Shown: piece by piece, positions 49,284 through 57,892 of the stretch
Position numbering within the stretch: the first letter of the stretch is position 1
How the letters are laid out: the number at the start of each line of letters is the position of its first letter
Program-made: the position numbers and the translations under genes
The notes under the pieces: generated by a model
Told to the model about the DNA's origin: nothing
Databases searched by the model: none
The model's input: the letters and a program-made list of their open reading frames with translations, nothing else
NCBI GenBank assembly: GCA_963783175.1
Contig: CAWANG010000002.1
Coordinates: 295,204 to 359,203, forward strand
DNA from: Roseiarcus sp963783175
GTDB lineage: Bacteria; Pseudomonadota; Alphaproteobacteria; Rhizobiales; Beijerinckiaceae
Direction of reading: 5' to 3'
Length of the DNA: 64,000 nt

Positions 49284-50141
49284 ATGACGATAAAGGTGAA
49301 CGCGGCGCTGCGCGGGCGACTGGCGGGTTCGGCGCTCGGCTTGCTCATCGCCTTCGTCGCCGTCCCCGCCGCGATGGCCCAATGGCTGCCGCCCTGGCGC
49401 GCCGTCGCCTCGTCCGCCGACATCGCAGGGCGGCTCAATGCGCAGGGCTATCTGCTGATCGCGCCGCTCCAACGGCGCCCCGGCGTTTATCTGGCCGATG
49501 TCCGCGCCGGCCCCACCGGCTATCAGCGCCTGGTGATCGACGACAGGAGCGGCGAGATCCTCGAACAATTCATCTCCCCGCCTCGAAACTTCAGCCCCGG
49601 ATTCGCCGCCCGCTACGACGAATTCGCCCAACTGCCGCCCCCGGGCGTCGTCCAATCGCCGCCCAGCCCCGGATTCTCCGCAGCGCCGAACGGCGGCCCG
49701 GCGGCGCGATTTGCCTACCGCGGACCGACGAACGTGCGCATTCCAGACGCCGTCAGTCCATACGGCTCGCAACCGGCGCCGGTCTCGACGAAGCCCAAGC
49801 CGAAGTCTGCCGCGACCGCGCCCAAGATCCCGCCGGTCATTGCGCCGCCTCTGCCGCCCCCGGCTCCGCGCGAGGCGGCGAAGCCGGACGAATCGGTCCC
49901 GACTGCGCCCATGCCGGAGCCGAAAATCGAATCTGCTCCGGGCGAGACCGGCAACGCCTCGACGGCAAGCGCGCCCGCGGCGTCTGAGGCGAAGCCGGCG
50001 CCGGCCGAGATCGATCCCCAGCCCGAGGCAGCGCAAGCGCAGCAGCCAGAGGCGAGCGCCAAATCGGCCACACCTGGTACATCAGCCGAGGCGAGCGACA
50101 AATCGAAGACCAGCATCGTTCCCCCGGCGCTGTTCGAATAG
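49284..50141 (+). CDS. Proline/alanine-rich exported protein
   Basis: A 285-residue protein with a signal peptide (LAGSALGLLIAFVAVPAAMA, cleavage before QWLPPWRA). Residues about 35-90 form a compact domain (SADIAGRLNAQGYLLIAPLQ, LVIDDRSGEILEQF) resembling PepSY-type repeats. The last 160 residues are Pro/Ala/Glu/Lys-rich and unstructured, like a cell-envelope spacer. Similar genes occur in other Hyphomicrobiales. Function unknown. A terminator follows its stop. Confidence 0.75.
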   Translation: MTIKVNAALRGRLAGSALGLLIAFVAVPAAMAQWLPPWRAVASSADIAGRLNAQGYLLIAPLQRRPGVYLADVRAGPTGYQRLVIDDRSGEILEQFISPPRNFSPGFAARYDEFAQLPPPGVVQSPPSPGFSAAPNGGPAARFAYRGPTNVRIPDAVSPYGSQPAPVSTKPKPKSAATAPKIPPVIAPPLPPPAPREAAKPDESVPTAPMPEPKIESAPGETGNASTASAPAASEAKPAPAEIDPQPEAAQAQQPEASAKSATPGTSAEASDKSKTSIVPPALFE

Positions 50142-50142
50142 A

Positions 50143-50178
50143 CGAAAAAAGGGCGCCCGGCAGGGCGCCCTCGCTTTG
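50143..50178. terminator. Bidirectional terminator between convergent genes
   Basis: The stem GGGCGCCC (50151-50158) / GGGCGCCC (50163-50170), loop GGCA, is followed by TCGCTTT on the plus strand and by TTTTTT on the minus strand. It begins within ten bases of the plus-strand gene stop and serves the minus-strand heat-shock gene ending at 50201. Confidence 0.8.
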
Positions 50179-50200
50179 CGTTCGACGCGCGGCGGCCTGC

Positions 50201-50680
50201 TTACGCAGCCTGAGCGGTCGGCGCCTTGACGGCTTCGATCGTCTTGCCGCCCTTGTTGATCGCGATGGTCCGCGGCTTCTGAGCCTCGGGAACCTCCCGC
50301 ACAAGGTCGATGTGGAGCAGACCATTCTCGCTGGCCGCGCCGGTCACGACGACATGGTCGGCAAGCTGGAACCGACGCTCAAAGGCGCGCGCCGCGATGC
50401 CCTGATAGAGAACTTCGCGCTTGGCGTCGTCCTTCCCGCCGGTCTCCTTGGACCCGCGTACGGTCAGCGTGTTGTCGCGCGTCTCGACAGTGAGCTCGCT
50501 TTCGCCAAAGCCGGCCACCGCGAGCGTGATGCGATAGGCGTTCTCGCTGGTCCGCTCGATGTTATAGGGCGGGTAGGTCGGAGCGCTCTGCTCGCCTCCC
50601 GCAACCTTGTCGAGCATCGAAAGCAGACGGTCGAAGCCGACGGTGGAGCGATAGAACGGTGAAAGATCGTAATTCAACAT
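50201..50680 (-). CDS. Small heat-shock protein (Hsp20/IbpA family)
   Basis: A 159-residue alpha-crystallin-type chaperone that holds unfolding proteins. It begins MLNYDLSPFYRSTVGFDRLL, as IbpA-like proteins do, then has YNIERTSENAYRITLAVAGF and the core ending ARAFERRFQLADHVVV with the IEVPEAQKPRTI-type C-terminal strand. ATG 50680 is chosen over 50800 because of this. GAGGAT lies seven bases upstream. Its leader contains a hairpin and a candidate heat-shock promoter. Confidence 0.9.
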   Translation of the reverse strand: MLNYDLSPFYRSTVGFDRLLSMLDKVAGGEQSAPTYPPYNIERTSENAYRITLAVAGFGESELTVETRDNTLTVRGSKETGGKDDAKREVLYQGIAARAFERRFQLADHVVVTGAASENGLLHIDLVREVPEAQKPRTIAINKGGKTIEAVKAPTAQAA

Positions 50681-50801
50681 GATCATATCCTCTTCGTTGA
50701 GCGACATGGCGGCTGACGCCCCGTTCATCGGCGGCGCTGGCCGTTGCGGGTCCTTAAGACCCCGCATTGATAATTTTTGGCCCCGAGGGCCGAAATTCAA
50801 G
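50681..50801 (-). promoter_or_regulatory. Candidate heat-shock promoter and leader hairpin of hsp20
   Basis: On the minus strand CTTGAA lies at 50801-50796, similar to the -35 box of RpoH promoters, with an AT-rich patch (CAAAAATTATC) about 18 bases on, only partly like the -10 box. Further downstream GCGGGGTC and GGACCCGC (50746-50765) form a bulged hairpin in the presumed leader. Alphaproteobacterial small heat-shock genes often carry ROSE thermosensors; I cannot show the typical anti-Shine-Dalgarno pairing here. Confidence 0.35.
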
Positions 50802-50946
50802 GGGAAGCCACCGCCTTCGCCACAAAAAATGCAAGCTCTGCGGCCAGACGAATGCGCGGCTCGGCAATTCGCCGGGCCCTAGTGGGGAAAGCCGCAAGAG
50901 GGGCCCTATGAGGGGCGAAGCCTCCGGATTTCGAGGTCTGACGCAC

Positions 50947-51411
50947 ATGAGGAAATCGCTTTCGGTCGTGGCTATCGCCGCCGCAGCCCTTTGTTTCACC
51001 GCCGCAGCCTACGCCGGCCCCGGCCCGCAGACCGAAGACAAGGACGCGCCGCCGAAGCCGCTGCCGCCGCTGCAGAAGAATTTTCCGCTCGACCAGACCT
51101 GGTCGCTACGCGAGCTCAACGGCAAGCCGGTGCCGCCGGGAGTCGACGTCAGCCTGAAGATCGACGGCACGCTGCGCGGCTCAGGGTACACCGGCTGCAA
51201 TTCGTGGTCGGCGACGATGTATCCGGTCAAGGATCAGCATCTCGCCGTCGGTCCCTATGCGCTGACCAAGAAGCAATGCGACAAAGACCTCATGGCGCTC
51301 GAGGCGGGCTTCCTGACCGGGCTTCTCGGCAGCCCCGAATGGGACCTGGTTAACGGCGATCTGGTGATCAAAGGACCGCGCGGATCGATGCGGCTCGCCC
51401 GCTCGCTTTGA
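50947..51411 (+). CDS. META-domain exported protein
   Basis: A 154-residue protein with a signal peptide (LSVVAIAAAALCFTAAAYA). The mature part fits the META/HslJ fold: WSLRELNGKPVPPGVDVSLK, then the hallmark SGYTGCNSWSATMYPV, VGPYALTKKQCDKDLMALEA and a final strand. HslJ-like proteins are associated with stress or antibiotic tolerance. ATG 50947 is chosen because the longer open frame has no signal at its start; ATG 50908 is another option. Confidence 0.82.
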   Translation: MRKSLSVVAIAAAALCFTAAAYAGPGPQTEDKDAPPKPLPPLQKNFPLDQTWSLRELNGKPVPPGVDVSLKIDGTLRGSGYTGCNSWSATMYPVKDQHLAVGPYALTKKQCDKDLMALEAGFLTGLLGSPEWDLVNGDLVIKGPRGSMRLARSL

Positions 51412-51424
51412 CAACCGACCGCAA

Positions 51425-53554
51425 TCACGACGCCGGCGCAGGAGCGCCGGCGAGCGTGGCGGGCGCCCCGTCGTGGGTTTCGAAATCGATCCGGCGCTTG
51501 TGGAAGGCGCTGAGCGTCGAGCGATGGCCGATCGACACGAGCGTCGTGCGAGGCAGGGTCTCGGCGATGGCGCGATAGAGATCGGCTTCGCTCTTCTCGT
51601 CGAGCGAAGCGGTCGATTCGTCGAGGAACAGCCAGTCCGGCTCGGCTAGCAGAGCGCGCGCGACTGCGAGGCGTTGCTGCTCGCCGCCAGAAAGCCGCAT
51701 CTGCCAGTTGTCGCTGTCGTCGAGGCGATCCACGAGCGCGGGAAGGCCGACCTTGATCAGCGCCTCGCGCAATTGCTGGTCGGTGAAATTCGTGCTTGCC
51801 GCCGGATAGGCGAGCGCCTCCCGCAACGGTCCAATCGGGATATAGGGCCGCTGCGGCAACAGCATGAGCTTGGCGTAGGCCGGCTGATGGATGTTGCCAG
51901 AGCCGAACGGCCACAAGCCGGCGATGGCGCGAAACAGCGTCGACTTGCCGACCCCCGAGGGGCCGACGACCAGCGTCGGCTCCTGAGGAACGAGAATGAG
52001 ATCGGCGACATGCGCGAGCCTGCGGCCGTCGGGCAGGGCGACCTCGACATCGGGCAGCGACAAAGTCTCGGCGGTCGCCGGAGTCGTGGTTATGCGCGGA
52101 GTCTTCGCTTCCGCGGCTCTGGCGCGATCGAACGCATCGTCGAACGACGTAAGGCGCTCGATGGTCGCCTTGAACGCAGCAAGACCGGTGTAACGGTCGA
52201 CGAAAAAGTTCATCGCGCTGTTGACGTTACTGAAAGCGTCGGCGGCCTGATTGAAGCGCCCGAAGTCGACCTTACCGAGGAAATAGAAGGGCGCGATGAC
52301 GACAAAGGGGATGATGCCGGATATCTGGACGTAAAACTGCAGGAACGAGTTCAGCAGGGTCCTGACCCGGATGATCCGCTGGACGGTGGTGAAGACGTCG
52401 CCGAACACCCGGTTGGCGCGATCGATCTCCCGCTCCTCGCCCTTCAGGAGAGCGATCTGCTCGCTGTACTCGCGAATGCGCGCGAGGTCGAAACGGAAGT
52501 TGGCTTCGACCGCCTGCTGACGGAAGAACAATCCTGACAGCGGATGGCCGATGAGCTGCATCACGCCGGTGGCGAAACAGGCGTAGAGGATCGCGACCCA
52601 GAACAAGAGGCCAGGAATCTTGAGGCCAAAAATGGGCAAGTCCATGGTCCGTGAGATGCCCCACAGGATGATCGAGAACGCCACCAGATTGGTCGCGGTG
52701 GTGATCGCAGCGATGGTGTAATTGTAGATTCCGTCGTTGCGGTAGGAGCCCGCAGCGCCGGCGCCGCTGATGAATCCGCCAATGTCCTCGGAGATGCGCT
52801 GGTCGGGGTTGTCGGTGCCGGTCGTGTTCAGCGCGAGCTTGTAGTGCATCGAGTGCATGAGCCAGCGCGAGGTGTAGGACGCCGTCATCCACCGCCGCCA
52901 TTGCAGCACGAAGTTGAGCGAAACGTAGAACTCGAGCAGGAAGGCGAGGATCGAGATCGTCACCAGAGGGGTGAAGACCCCGATCAGCTGATGCCAGAAT
53001 GCGATTCGGTGGGCTTCGTCGGGGACCTGAATGGCGTTGCCGAAATCGCGGTAGAAAAAATTCAGGCGAACGCCGATCGCGACCTGGAACTGGTTCACGA
53101 GGATGAGAAAGAAGACGCAGATCCTCGCATAGAGGCTCTGGCGGATGACGGTCTGCCCCAGCGGCCAGGGCCGGATGGAAATCGGCGTCCGCGCGTCGAA
53201 GAACGGATCGGCGAGCGCCATGATCTTGCGCACGACGGGAATATGCGAAACGCCGAAGATCGCGACCATGAACAGCGCTGTCGCCAGCGGCAGGTAGCTG
53301 GGCAGCTGGTATTCCTCGTAGCCGCGTGGCCAATAGCCGAGCAGGGCGGCGAGGTCCGCCAGACCGAACAGCACCGTCTCGGCGGCGAACAGATCCATGA
53401 GCAGGATGAGGAAGGTCGACAGCTTCCAGCGCGGCAGCGAAGCGACCGCGGCCAACGCCGAGGCGATCCCGATCAGGATCGTCATTTCGTCCGGTTCATA
53501 CGCCCCGATGGCCAGGGCGAGAACGGCGAAAGCGGCGAGGCTCAACATGCGCAT
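51425..53554 (-). CDS. ABC transporter with SbmA/BacA-like membrane domain
   Basis: A 709-residue fusion of a membrane domain (about eight hydrophobic segments; FFYRDFGNAIQVPDEAHRIAF and WRRWMTASYTSRWL are SbmA/BacA and YddA-like) with a C-terminal ATPase. The ATPase has Walker A VVGPSGVGKST, signature LSGGEQQRLAVARA and Walker B WLFLDESTASLDE. Relatives are the ABCD-type or BacA-related transporters involved in peptide or very-long-chain lipid handling. Convergent with the META gene, 13 bases apart. Confidence 0.88.
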   Translation of the reverse strand: MRMLSLAAFAVLALAIGAYEPDEMTILIGIASALAAVASLPRWKLSTFLILLMDLFAAETVLFGLADLAALLGYWPRGYEEYQLPSYLPLATALFMVAIFGVSHIPVVRKIMALADPFFDARTPISIRPWPLGQTVIRQSLYARICVFFLILVNQFQVAIGVRLNFFYRDFGNAIQVPDEAHRIAFWHQLIGVFTPLVTISILAFLLEFYVSLNFVLQWRRWMTASYTSRWLMHSMHYKLALNTTGTDNPDQRISEDIGGFISGAGAAGSYRNDGIYNYTIAAITTATNLVAFSIILWGISRTMDLPIFGLKIPGLLFWVAILYACFATGVMQLIGHPLSGLFFRQQAVEANFRFDLARIREYSEQIALLKGEEREIDRANRVFGDVFTTVQRIIRVRTLLNSFLQFYVQISGIIPFVVIAPFYFLGKVDFGRFNQAADAFSNVNSAMNFFVDRYTGLAAFKATIERLTSFDDAFDRARAAEAKTPRITTTPATAETLSLPDVEVALPDGRRLAHVADLILVPQEPTLVVGPSGVGKSTLFRAIAGLWPFGSGNIHQPAYAKLMLLPQRPYIPIGPLREALAYPAASTNFTDQQLREALIKVGLPALVDRLDDSDNWQMRLSGGEQQRLAVARALLAEPDWLFLDESTASLDEKSEADLYRAIAETLPRTTLVSIGHRSTLSAFHKRRIDFETHDGAPATLAGAPAPAS

Positions 53555-54088
53555 GGGGCAGGGGACCTTGAGCGGCGGAAATGGCGAAAGCGCCCTAGCA
53601 GACGGGCTGGAGCATTAGAAGGGCGGCGGGACCAGCGCGGGGATGAAATCTCGGCAATGTTGGGGTCGATGCGATTATCGTGTCCGTCATGTGTTGTTGT
53701 GTTCAAAGCCAAATCCAAATTTAGCCAAATCCAGCAAAATCCAGCCAAGCCCGGCCAAAGGAAATCAAAGAAAAAGGCTTGGATTTCCCTTGTCCGAATT
53801 TAGCCTTTTCAAAGGGTTACAGCGACCCCCAAGGTCAAAAATTCTTTCTCTGCTTCCTTTCTCGCCGTTGGCCTTCGTGGTGCTGGGCGCGCACTTCGGA
53901 CGGCTACGAAGCAAGGTACCACAACTTCTGATTTTCGCAAAGGACTTTCCATGCACAGTCAAGAGGGGGCCGGTTTTTCATGAGGCTCAATCGCGTGTGG
54001 CGGCGTCGCGGCACCGCGGGCGATTGAAGCGTGAGATCGCGAGTGAGATGGTCGAAGCGAACCCAGGGGAGCGCGAGAGGAGATCGAC
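53555..54088. other. Non-coding gap with short AT-rich repeats
   Basis: About 530 bases with no credible gene. AGCCAAATCCA and close variants occur at 53707-53717, 53723-53733, 53733-53743 and 53743-53753. Further on there are lower-GC stretches such as CAAAAATTCTTTCTC. The translated plus-strand frame has no ribosome binding site and an atypical composition. Confidence 0.4.
53707..53753 (+). repeat. Short iterated repeats AGCCAAATCCA
   Basis: Two exact 11-base copies (AGCCAAATCCA at 53707 and 53723) are followed by two degenerate ones spaced ten bases apart. The block is clearly more AT-rich than its surroundings and could be a protein-binding cluster or a slippage product. Confidence 0.45.
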
Positions 54089-54532
54089 ATGATCGAAGCA
54101 GGGAAAATCCGCCGCGCCGCGAATTTCGTTTTCGCCGTGCTCGCGTTCACCATGCTCGCCGCTCTCGGCAGCGACGCGTTCGCGCAGACCGGCGCGCCTT
54201 CGCCCGTCGGCGCCGGAGAGGCGACGGCCGACAACGCCGTTCTTCTGACCATCTTCCTCAAGCACGACCAGTCCCGGCCGCTGAGCGAGCTCAACGCGCA
54301 GTTGGCGAGGCAGGGTTTCTACAAAGCTTTCCCGCCGCCCGGCGTCGAGGTCGTGAGCTGGTATGTGGAAATGGGCATCGGCCAGGTGATCACGCTTCGC
54401 CTGCCGGCGTCGCGGCTGAGGGAAGTCAATCGGGTGCTCGAGGACACCGCGTGGGGCGCCTATCGGACCGAGTTTTATCCGACCTACGACTATAAGGCGA
54501 TCGGCATGGCCGAGCACGAGAAGGCGCAGTAG
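54089..54532 (+). CDS. Small exported protein of unknown function
   Basis: A 147-residue protein with a signal peptide (FVFAVLAFTMLAALGSDAFA). The mature part starts QTGAPSPVG and is followed by LLTIFLKHDQSRPLSELNAQ and IGQVITLRLPASRLREVNRV. This mixed alpha/beta unit resembles a conserved Hyphomicrobiales hypothetical family I cannot name. ATCGACATG precedes the start with GAGGAGATC just before, a good ribosome binding site. Function unknown. Confidence 0.7.
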   Translation: MIEAGKIRRAANFVFAVLAFTMLAALGSDAFAQTGAPSPVGAGEATADNAVLLTIFLKHDQSRPLSELNAQLARQGFYKAFPPPGVEVVSWYVEMGIGQVITLRLPASRLREVNRVLEDTAWGAYRTEFYPTYDYKAIGMAEHEKAQ

Positions 54533-54558
54533 GCGAGCCCGCCTCGCCCGACCGGCCC

Positions 54559-55443
54559 TCACGCCTGGCCGGCGTCGGAGCCGTAACGGGCCTGGCGGGC
54601 GCGGATGAGAGTGATCGCCAGCAGCGCCAGCGCGATGACCGCGAAAGAGACTCCGGTGGTCGCGGTGCCGAGGGCGTAAATTTCCGGCGTCGTCACCGTC
54701 GTCGTCAGCGCCTGGAGCTCCATCGGCAACGTGTTGTGCTCGCCCATCGCCTGGCTCGAGCGCGCGATCTCGTCCCAGGATAGGGTGAAGCCGAAGAGCC
54801 CGACCCCGATGACCGAGGGCAGGATGATCGGCAGGACGACGTAGCGCAACGTCTGCCACGGCGTCGCGCCGAGGTCGCGCGCCGCTTCTTCATAGCGGCC
54901 GTCGAAGCGGTTGAAGATCGCGAACATGACGAGAAGGCCAAAAGGCAGCGTCCAGGTCAGATGAGCGCCGAGACCCGAGGTGAAAGTACCCATCGTGGTC
55001 TTCAGGTCGCCGGCAAGCCACTCGGGCCCGTGGTTCTTGAGAAAGTCGTCGAGCAGGCGGAACTCGAGCGCAATGCCGAGCGAGGTGACGATCGAGGGCA
55101 CGATGAGGCTCGCGACCGCGACGAAGAACAGGAGGTCCGAGCCCTGGAACCGCTTGCGGAAGGCAAGCCCGGCGGTGAGCGAGAGCAGAACGGTGAGGAT
55201 CATCACCACCACGCCGAGCTTGAGCGAGCGCTCGAAGGCGCCGCTGATGTCGACGATGCCCCCGCCATGCCACAGCCGTTCGAACCAGTGGGTGGAAAGG
55301 CCATTCAGCGGAAAGGTGAGGCCGCCGCTCGGGCCCTGGAACGACAGGATGAAAATGACGATCATCGGCCCGTAGAGAAACAGCACAAAGGCGGCGAAGA
55401 AGGCCGCAAGCCAGTAGAACGCCGGAGAGCGGCCCTCGCCCAT
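54559..55443 (-). CDS. ABC transporter permease (PotC-like)
   Basis: A 294-residue inner-membrane permease of the spermidine/putrescine class, six membrane helices starting WLAAFFAAFVLFLYGPMIVI. The EAA loop is EEAARDLGATPWQTLRYVVL, which contacts the ATPase. It is the last gene of a four-gene importer operon and starts one base after the upstream permease stop. Confidence 0.9.
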   Translation of the reverse strand: MGEGRSPAFYWLAAFFAAFVLFLYGPMIVIFILSFQGPSGGLTFPLNGLSTHWFERLWHGGGIVDISGAFERSLKLGVVVMILTVLLSLTAGLAFRKRFQGSDLLFFVAVASLIVPSIVTSLGIALEFRLLDDFLKNHGPEWLAGDLKTTMGTFTSGLGAHLTWTLPFGLLVMFAIFNRFDGRYEEAARDLGATPWQTLRYVVLPIILPSVIGVGLFGFTLSWDEIARSSQAMGEHNTLPMELQALTTTVTTPEIYALGTATTGVSFAVIALALLAITLIRARQARYGSDAGQA

Positions 55444-55444
55444 C

Positions 55445-56305
55445 TCAGAGCTCCTTGCGCACGTCGACGATGCGGTTCAGGCCGACGATGATGAGCAGCG
55501 TCACGGCCAGCAGAATGACCGCGTTCGCCGCCGCGGGCGGGAATTGCAGGGCGTTGAGGCGCGTCTCGACGACCTTGCCGGCGGAGGCGATCTGCTCGCC
55601 GCCCATCACGTCGAAGGTGATGAAATCGCCCATCACGATGGTGACGACGAAGATCGAGCCGATGACGATGCCGGGCTTCGACAGCGGAACGATCAGGTTC
55701 CACAGCGTCTGCCAGGCGGAGGCGCCGGAATCGTAAGCCGCCTCGACGAGCCGGCGATCGATGCGCATCATCGAGTTGAAGATCGGCACCACCATGAAGA
55801 AGGTGAAGAGGTGGGTGAAGGCGAGGCCGACCGAGAACGGCGAATAGAGCAGCCATTCAACCGGCTTGTCGACGATGTGCGCGCGCGTCAGCGCGAGGTT
55901 TACGAGCCCGTTGCGGCCGAGCAGGGGTATCCACGAAATCATGCGGATCACGTTCGAGGTCCAGAACGGAATCGTGCAGACGAGGAAGAGGACCATCTGC
56001 ATGGTCACGGTGCGAACGTGAAAGGCTAGGAAATAGGCGACGGTGAAGCCGATGACGAGCGTCGACAGCCAGACGATGAAGCAGAATTTCGCCGTCGAAA
56101 CGTAGGTCTTCAGGATCGTGCAGAGATCCGGGAATTGCGCGAGGCAGCCCTCGAAGGTCTCGGTGTAGCTGCGCGTGGTGAACGACGGCAGCATCTCGTA
56201 ATCGTTGTAGTCCCAGAAACTGACGATGACGACGAGGATGAGCGGGATGACGAAGAAGAACAGAAACACCAGGCCGAACGGCATGGCCTGAACCCACCCC
56301 GGCAC
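55445..56305 (-). CDS. ABC transporter permease (PotB-like)
   Basis: A 286-residue permease paired with the next gene. It has MPFGLVFLFFFVIPLILVVI and the EAA loop EAAYDSGASAWQTLWNLIVP. The listed start is GTG 56305. The frame continues upstream with protein-like sequence (GRGQNAIDRVGVPGW) but has no start, while an ATG at 56391 in another frame (MTVSTASATAAKPAPL) looks like the real N-terminus. A one-base error around 56330-56350 would join them. Confidence 0.87.
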   Translation of the reverse strand: MPGWVQAMPFGLVFLFFFVIPLILVVIVSFWDYNDYEMLPSFTTRSYTETFEGCLAQFPDLCTILKTYVSTAKFCFIVWLSTLVIGFTVAYFLAFHVRTVTMQMVLFLVCTIPFWTSNVIRMISWIPLLGRNGLVNLALTRAHIVDKPVEWLLYSPFSVGLAFTHLFTFFMVVPIFNSMMRIDRRLVEAAYDSGASAWQTLWNLIVPLSKPGIVIGSIFVVTIVMGDFITFDVMGGEQIASAGKVVETRLNALQFPPAAANAVILLAVTLLIIVGLNRIVDVRKEL

Positions 56306-56473
56306 GCCAACGCGGTCGATGGCGTTCTGGCCCCGGCCGCCTCGAGAGGCGCCGGCTTCGCCGCTGTCGCACTGGCTGTAGACACGGTCATCGGAAGGCC
56401 ATCGTTTCCCCGGTTACCCTCCCGGCAGAGCGCGAGATTTGAATCCGCCGGCCCCACGAGCACGGCGCGCCGC

Positions 56474-56549
56474 GCCATGCCCGCGAAAGCGGACATCCAG
56501 CACAGCGGCGCCGGCGCGCTGGACCCCCGCTTTCGCGGGGGCGACAGGA
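56474..56549. repeat. Palindromic intergenic repeat in the importer operon
   Basis: CATGCCCGCGAAAGCGGACA at 56476-56495 and CCCCCGCTTTCGCGGGGG at about 56525-56542 are hairpin arms flanking a GC-rich centre (CACAGCGGCGCCGGCGC). This is the type of mobile palindromic element common between genes in alphaproteobacteria. It lies between the binding-protein and permease genes and could affect their relative expression. Confidence 0.6.
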
Positions 56550-56570
56550 ACGGTCAAGGCGCGCGCCTGA

Positions 56571-57862
56571 TCAGGACGCGATGAACTCATTCCATTTGCG
56601 GACCATGTAGTCGTTCTCGTCCATGACCGCGTTCCAGCAGGCGACGTTGCCCATGCGATCGTCGTAAGAGCCGCCGTCGCGCGTCGCGCCGGCCTTTTCG
56701 AGCAGCGAGCCGTCGGGTCCTTTGATGTCCTTTTCGGCCGGCTTGCCTTCCATCCAATAGGCCCATTCGTAGGGCTCCATATTGGCCTTGGCGGTGGACA
56801 GGACCGCCGAATAATAGCCCTGCCGGTTGAGATAGGCGCCCGCCCATCCGGACAGGTACCAGTTGACGAACTCGTAGACCATGTCGGCCTGCTTCGGCGT
56901 CACGCCCTTGGACATGCAGAAGCCGGACGCCCAGGAGCGATAGCCCTCTTTCAGCGGCTGGAAGATGCAGGGGATGCCCTTGGTGCGCACGGCCGTCACC
57001 GCCGGCGACCACATCGACTGGATGACCGTCTCGCCCGACGCCATCAGGTTGACGCTCTCGTTGAAGTCCTTCCAGAAGGCGCGGAACTGGCCGGCCTTCT
57101 TGGCCTCGGTGAGGACGCCCATCGTCATGTCGATCTCGGGCTTCGTCATGTTGCCCTTGTCGGGATATTTGTACTTGCCGGTCAATTCGACCACCATCGC
57201 GGCGTCCATGATGCCGATCGAGGGAATGTTGAGAATCGCCGCCTTTCCCTTGAATTCGGGGTTGAGCAATTCGGACCAGTTGTTCGATCGGCCGCTTGAT
57301 GAGGTCGGGCCGGATGCCGAGCGTGTCGGCGTTGTAGACGGTTGGGATCAAGCGTCACCCATTCGGTCGGCGTGGGCGAGAACTTGGTCGAATGCTCGCC
57401 TTCGAGGAACATCACCTTCTTGGGCGCGGTGCCCTGGTCGCCGATCACCTTGCCGTTGGGCAACTGGCCCTTGGTGAAGACCGGCGTGATGTTGTCGAAT
57501 TCCTTGATCTTCTTGGCGTCCATCGCCAGGATGTTGCCCGACGGGACCAGCTTCTTGAGGCTGAAATATTCGGTGTCGAGAATGTCGAACGAGTTCGGCT
57601 GGGTGATCACCCGCTTGGTCACGTCGTCGGTGGTCGCGACGATGTTCTGGATGGTGATGCCGGTGTCTTCCTTCACCTTCTTGGTGATGTCATCCGACTG
57701 GTTGACCGCGGTGCCGAGATAACGCAGCACCTTCTCTTCCTGCGACCAGACGTACGGAAAGCCGGTGATCGCTCCCGAACCGGCCGCGGCGCCGGCGAGG
57801 CCCGCGGCCCCCTTGAGTACGGCGCGGCGGCTCACGCCCGTCTTCACATGCTTCATCGACAT
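56571..57862 (-). CDS. Polyamine-type ABC substrate-binding protein, two frame shifts
   Basis: A PotD/PotF-like periplasmic binding protein of about 430 residues. The Tat signal SRRAVLKGAAGLAGAAAG is followed by VLRYLGTAVNQSDDITKKVK. Two breaks, near 57351 and 57287, each fixed by removing one base, connect MIPTVYNADTLGIRPDLIK and SWSELLNPEFKGKAAILNI to the remainder (KGIPCIFQPLKEGYRSWASG, YWMEGKPAEKDIKG). Ligand not determinable; polyamine or another organic cation is likely. Second gene of the operon. Confidence 0.8.
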
Positions 57863-57892
57863 CGCTTTCTCCTCCTCGTTTTTCCAAAAGTC

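Noticed and set aside
53643..54092. Plus-strand frame of 149 codons before the small exported protein
   Set aside because: Runs through the AT-rich repeat block, lacks a ribosome binding site and has no homology-like features.
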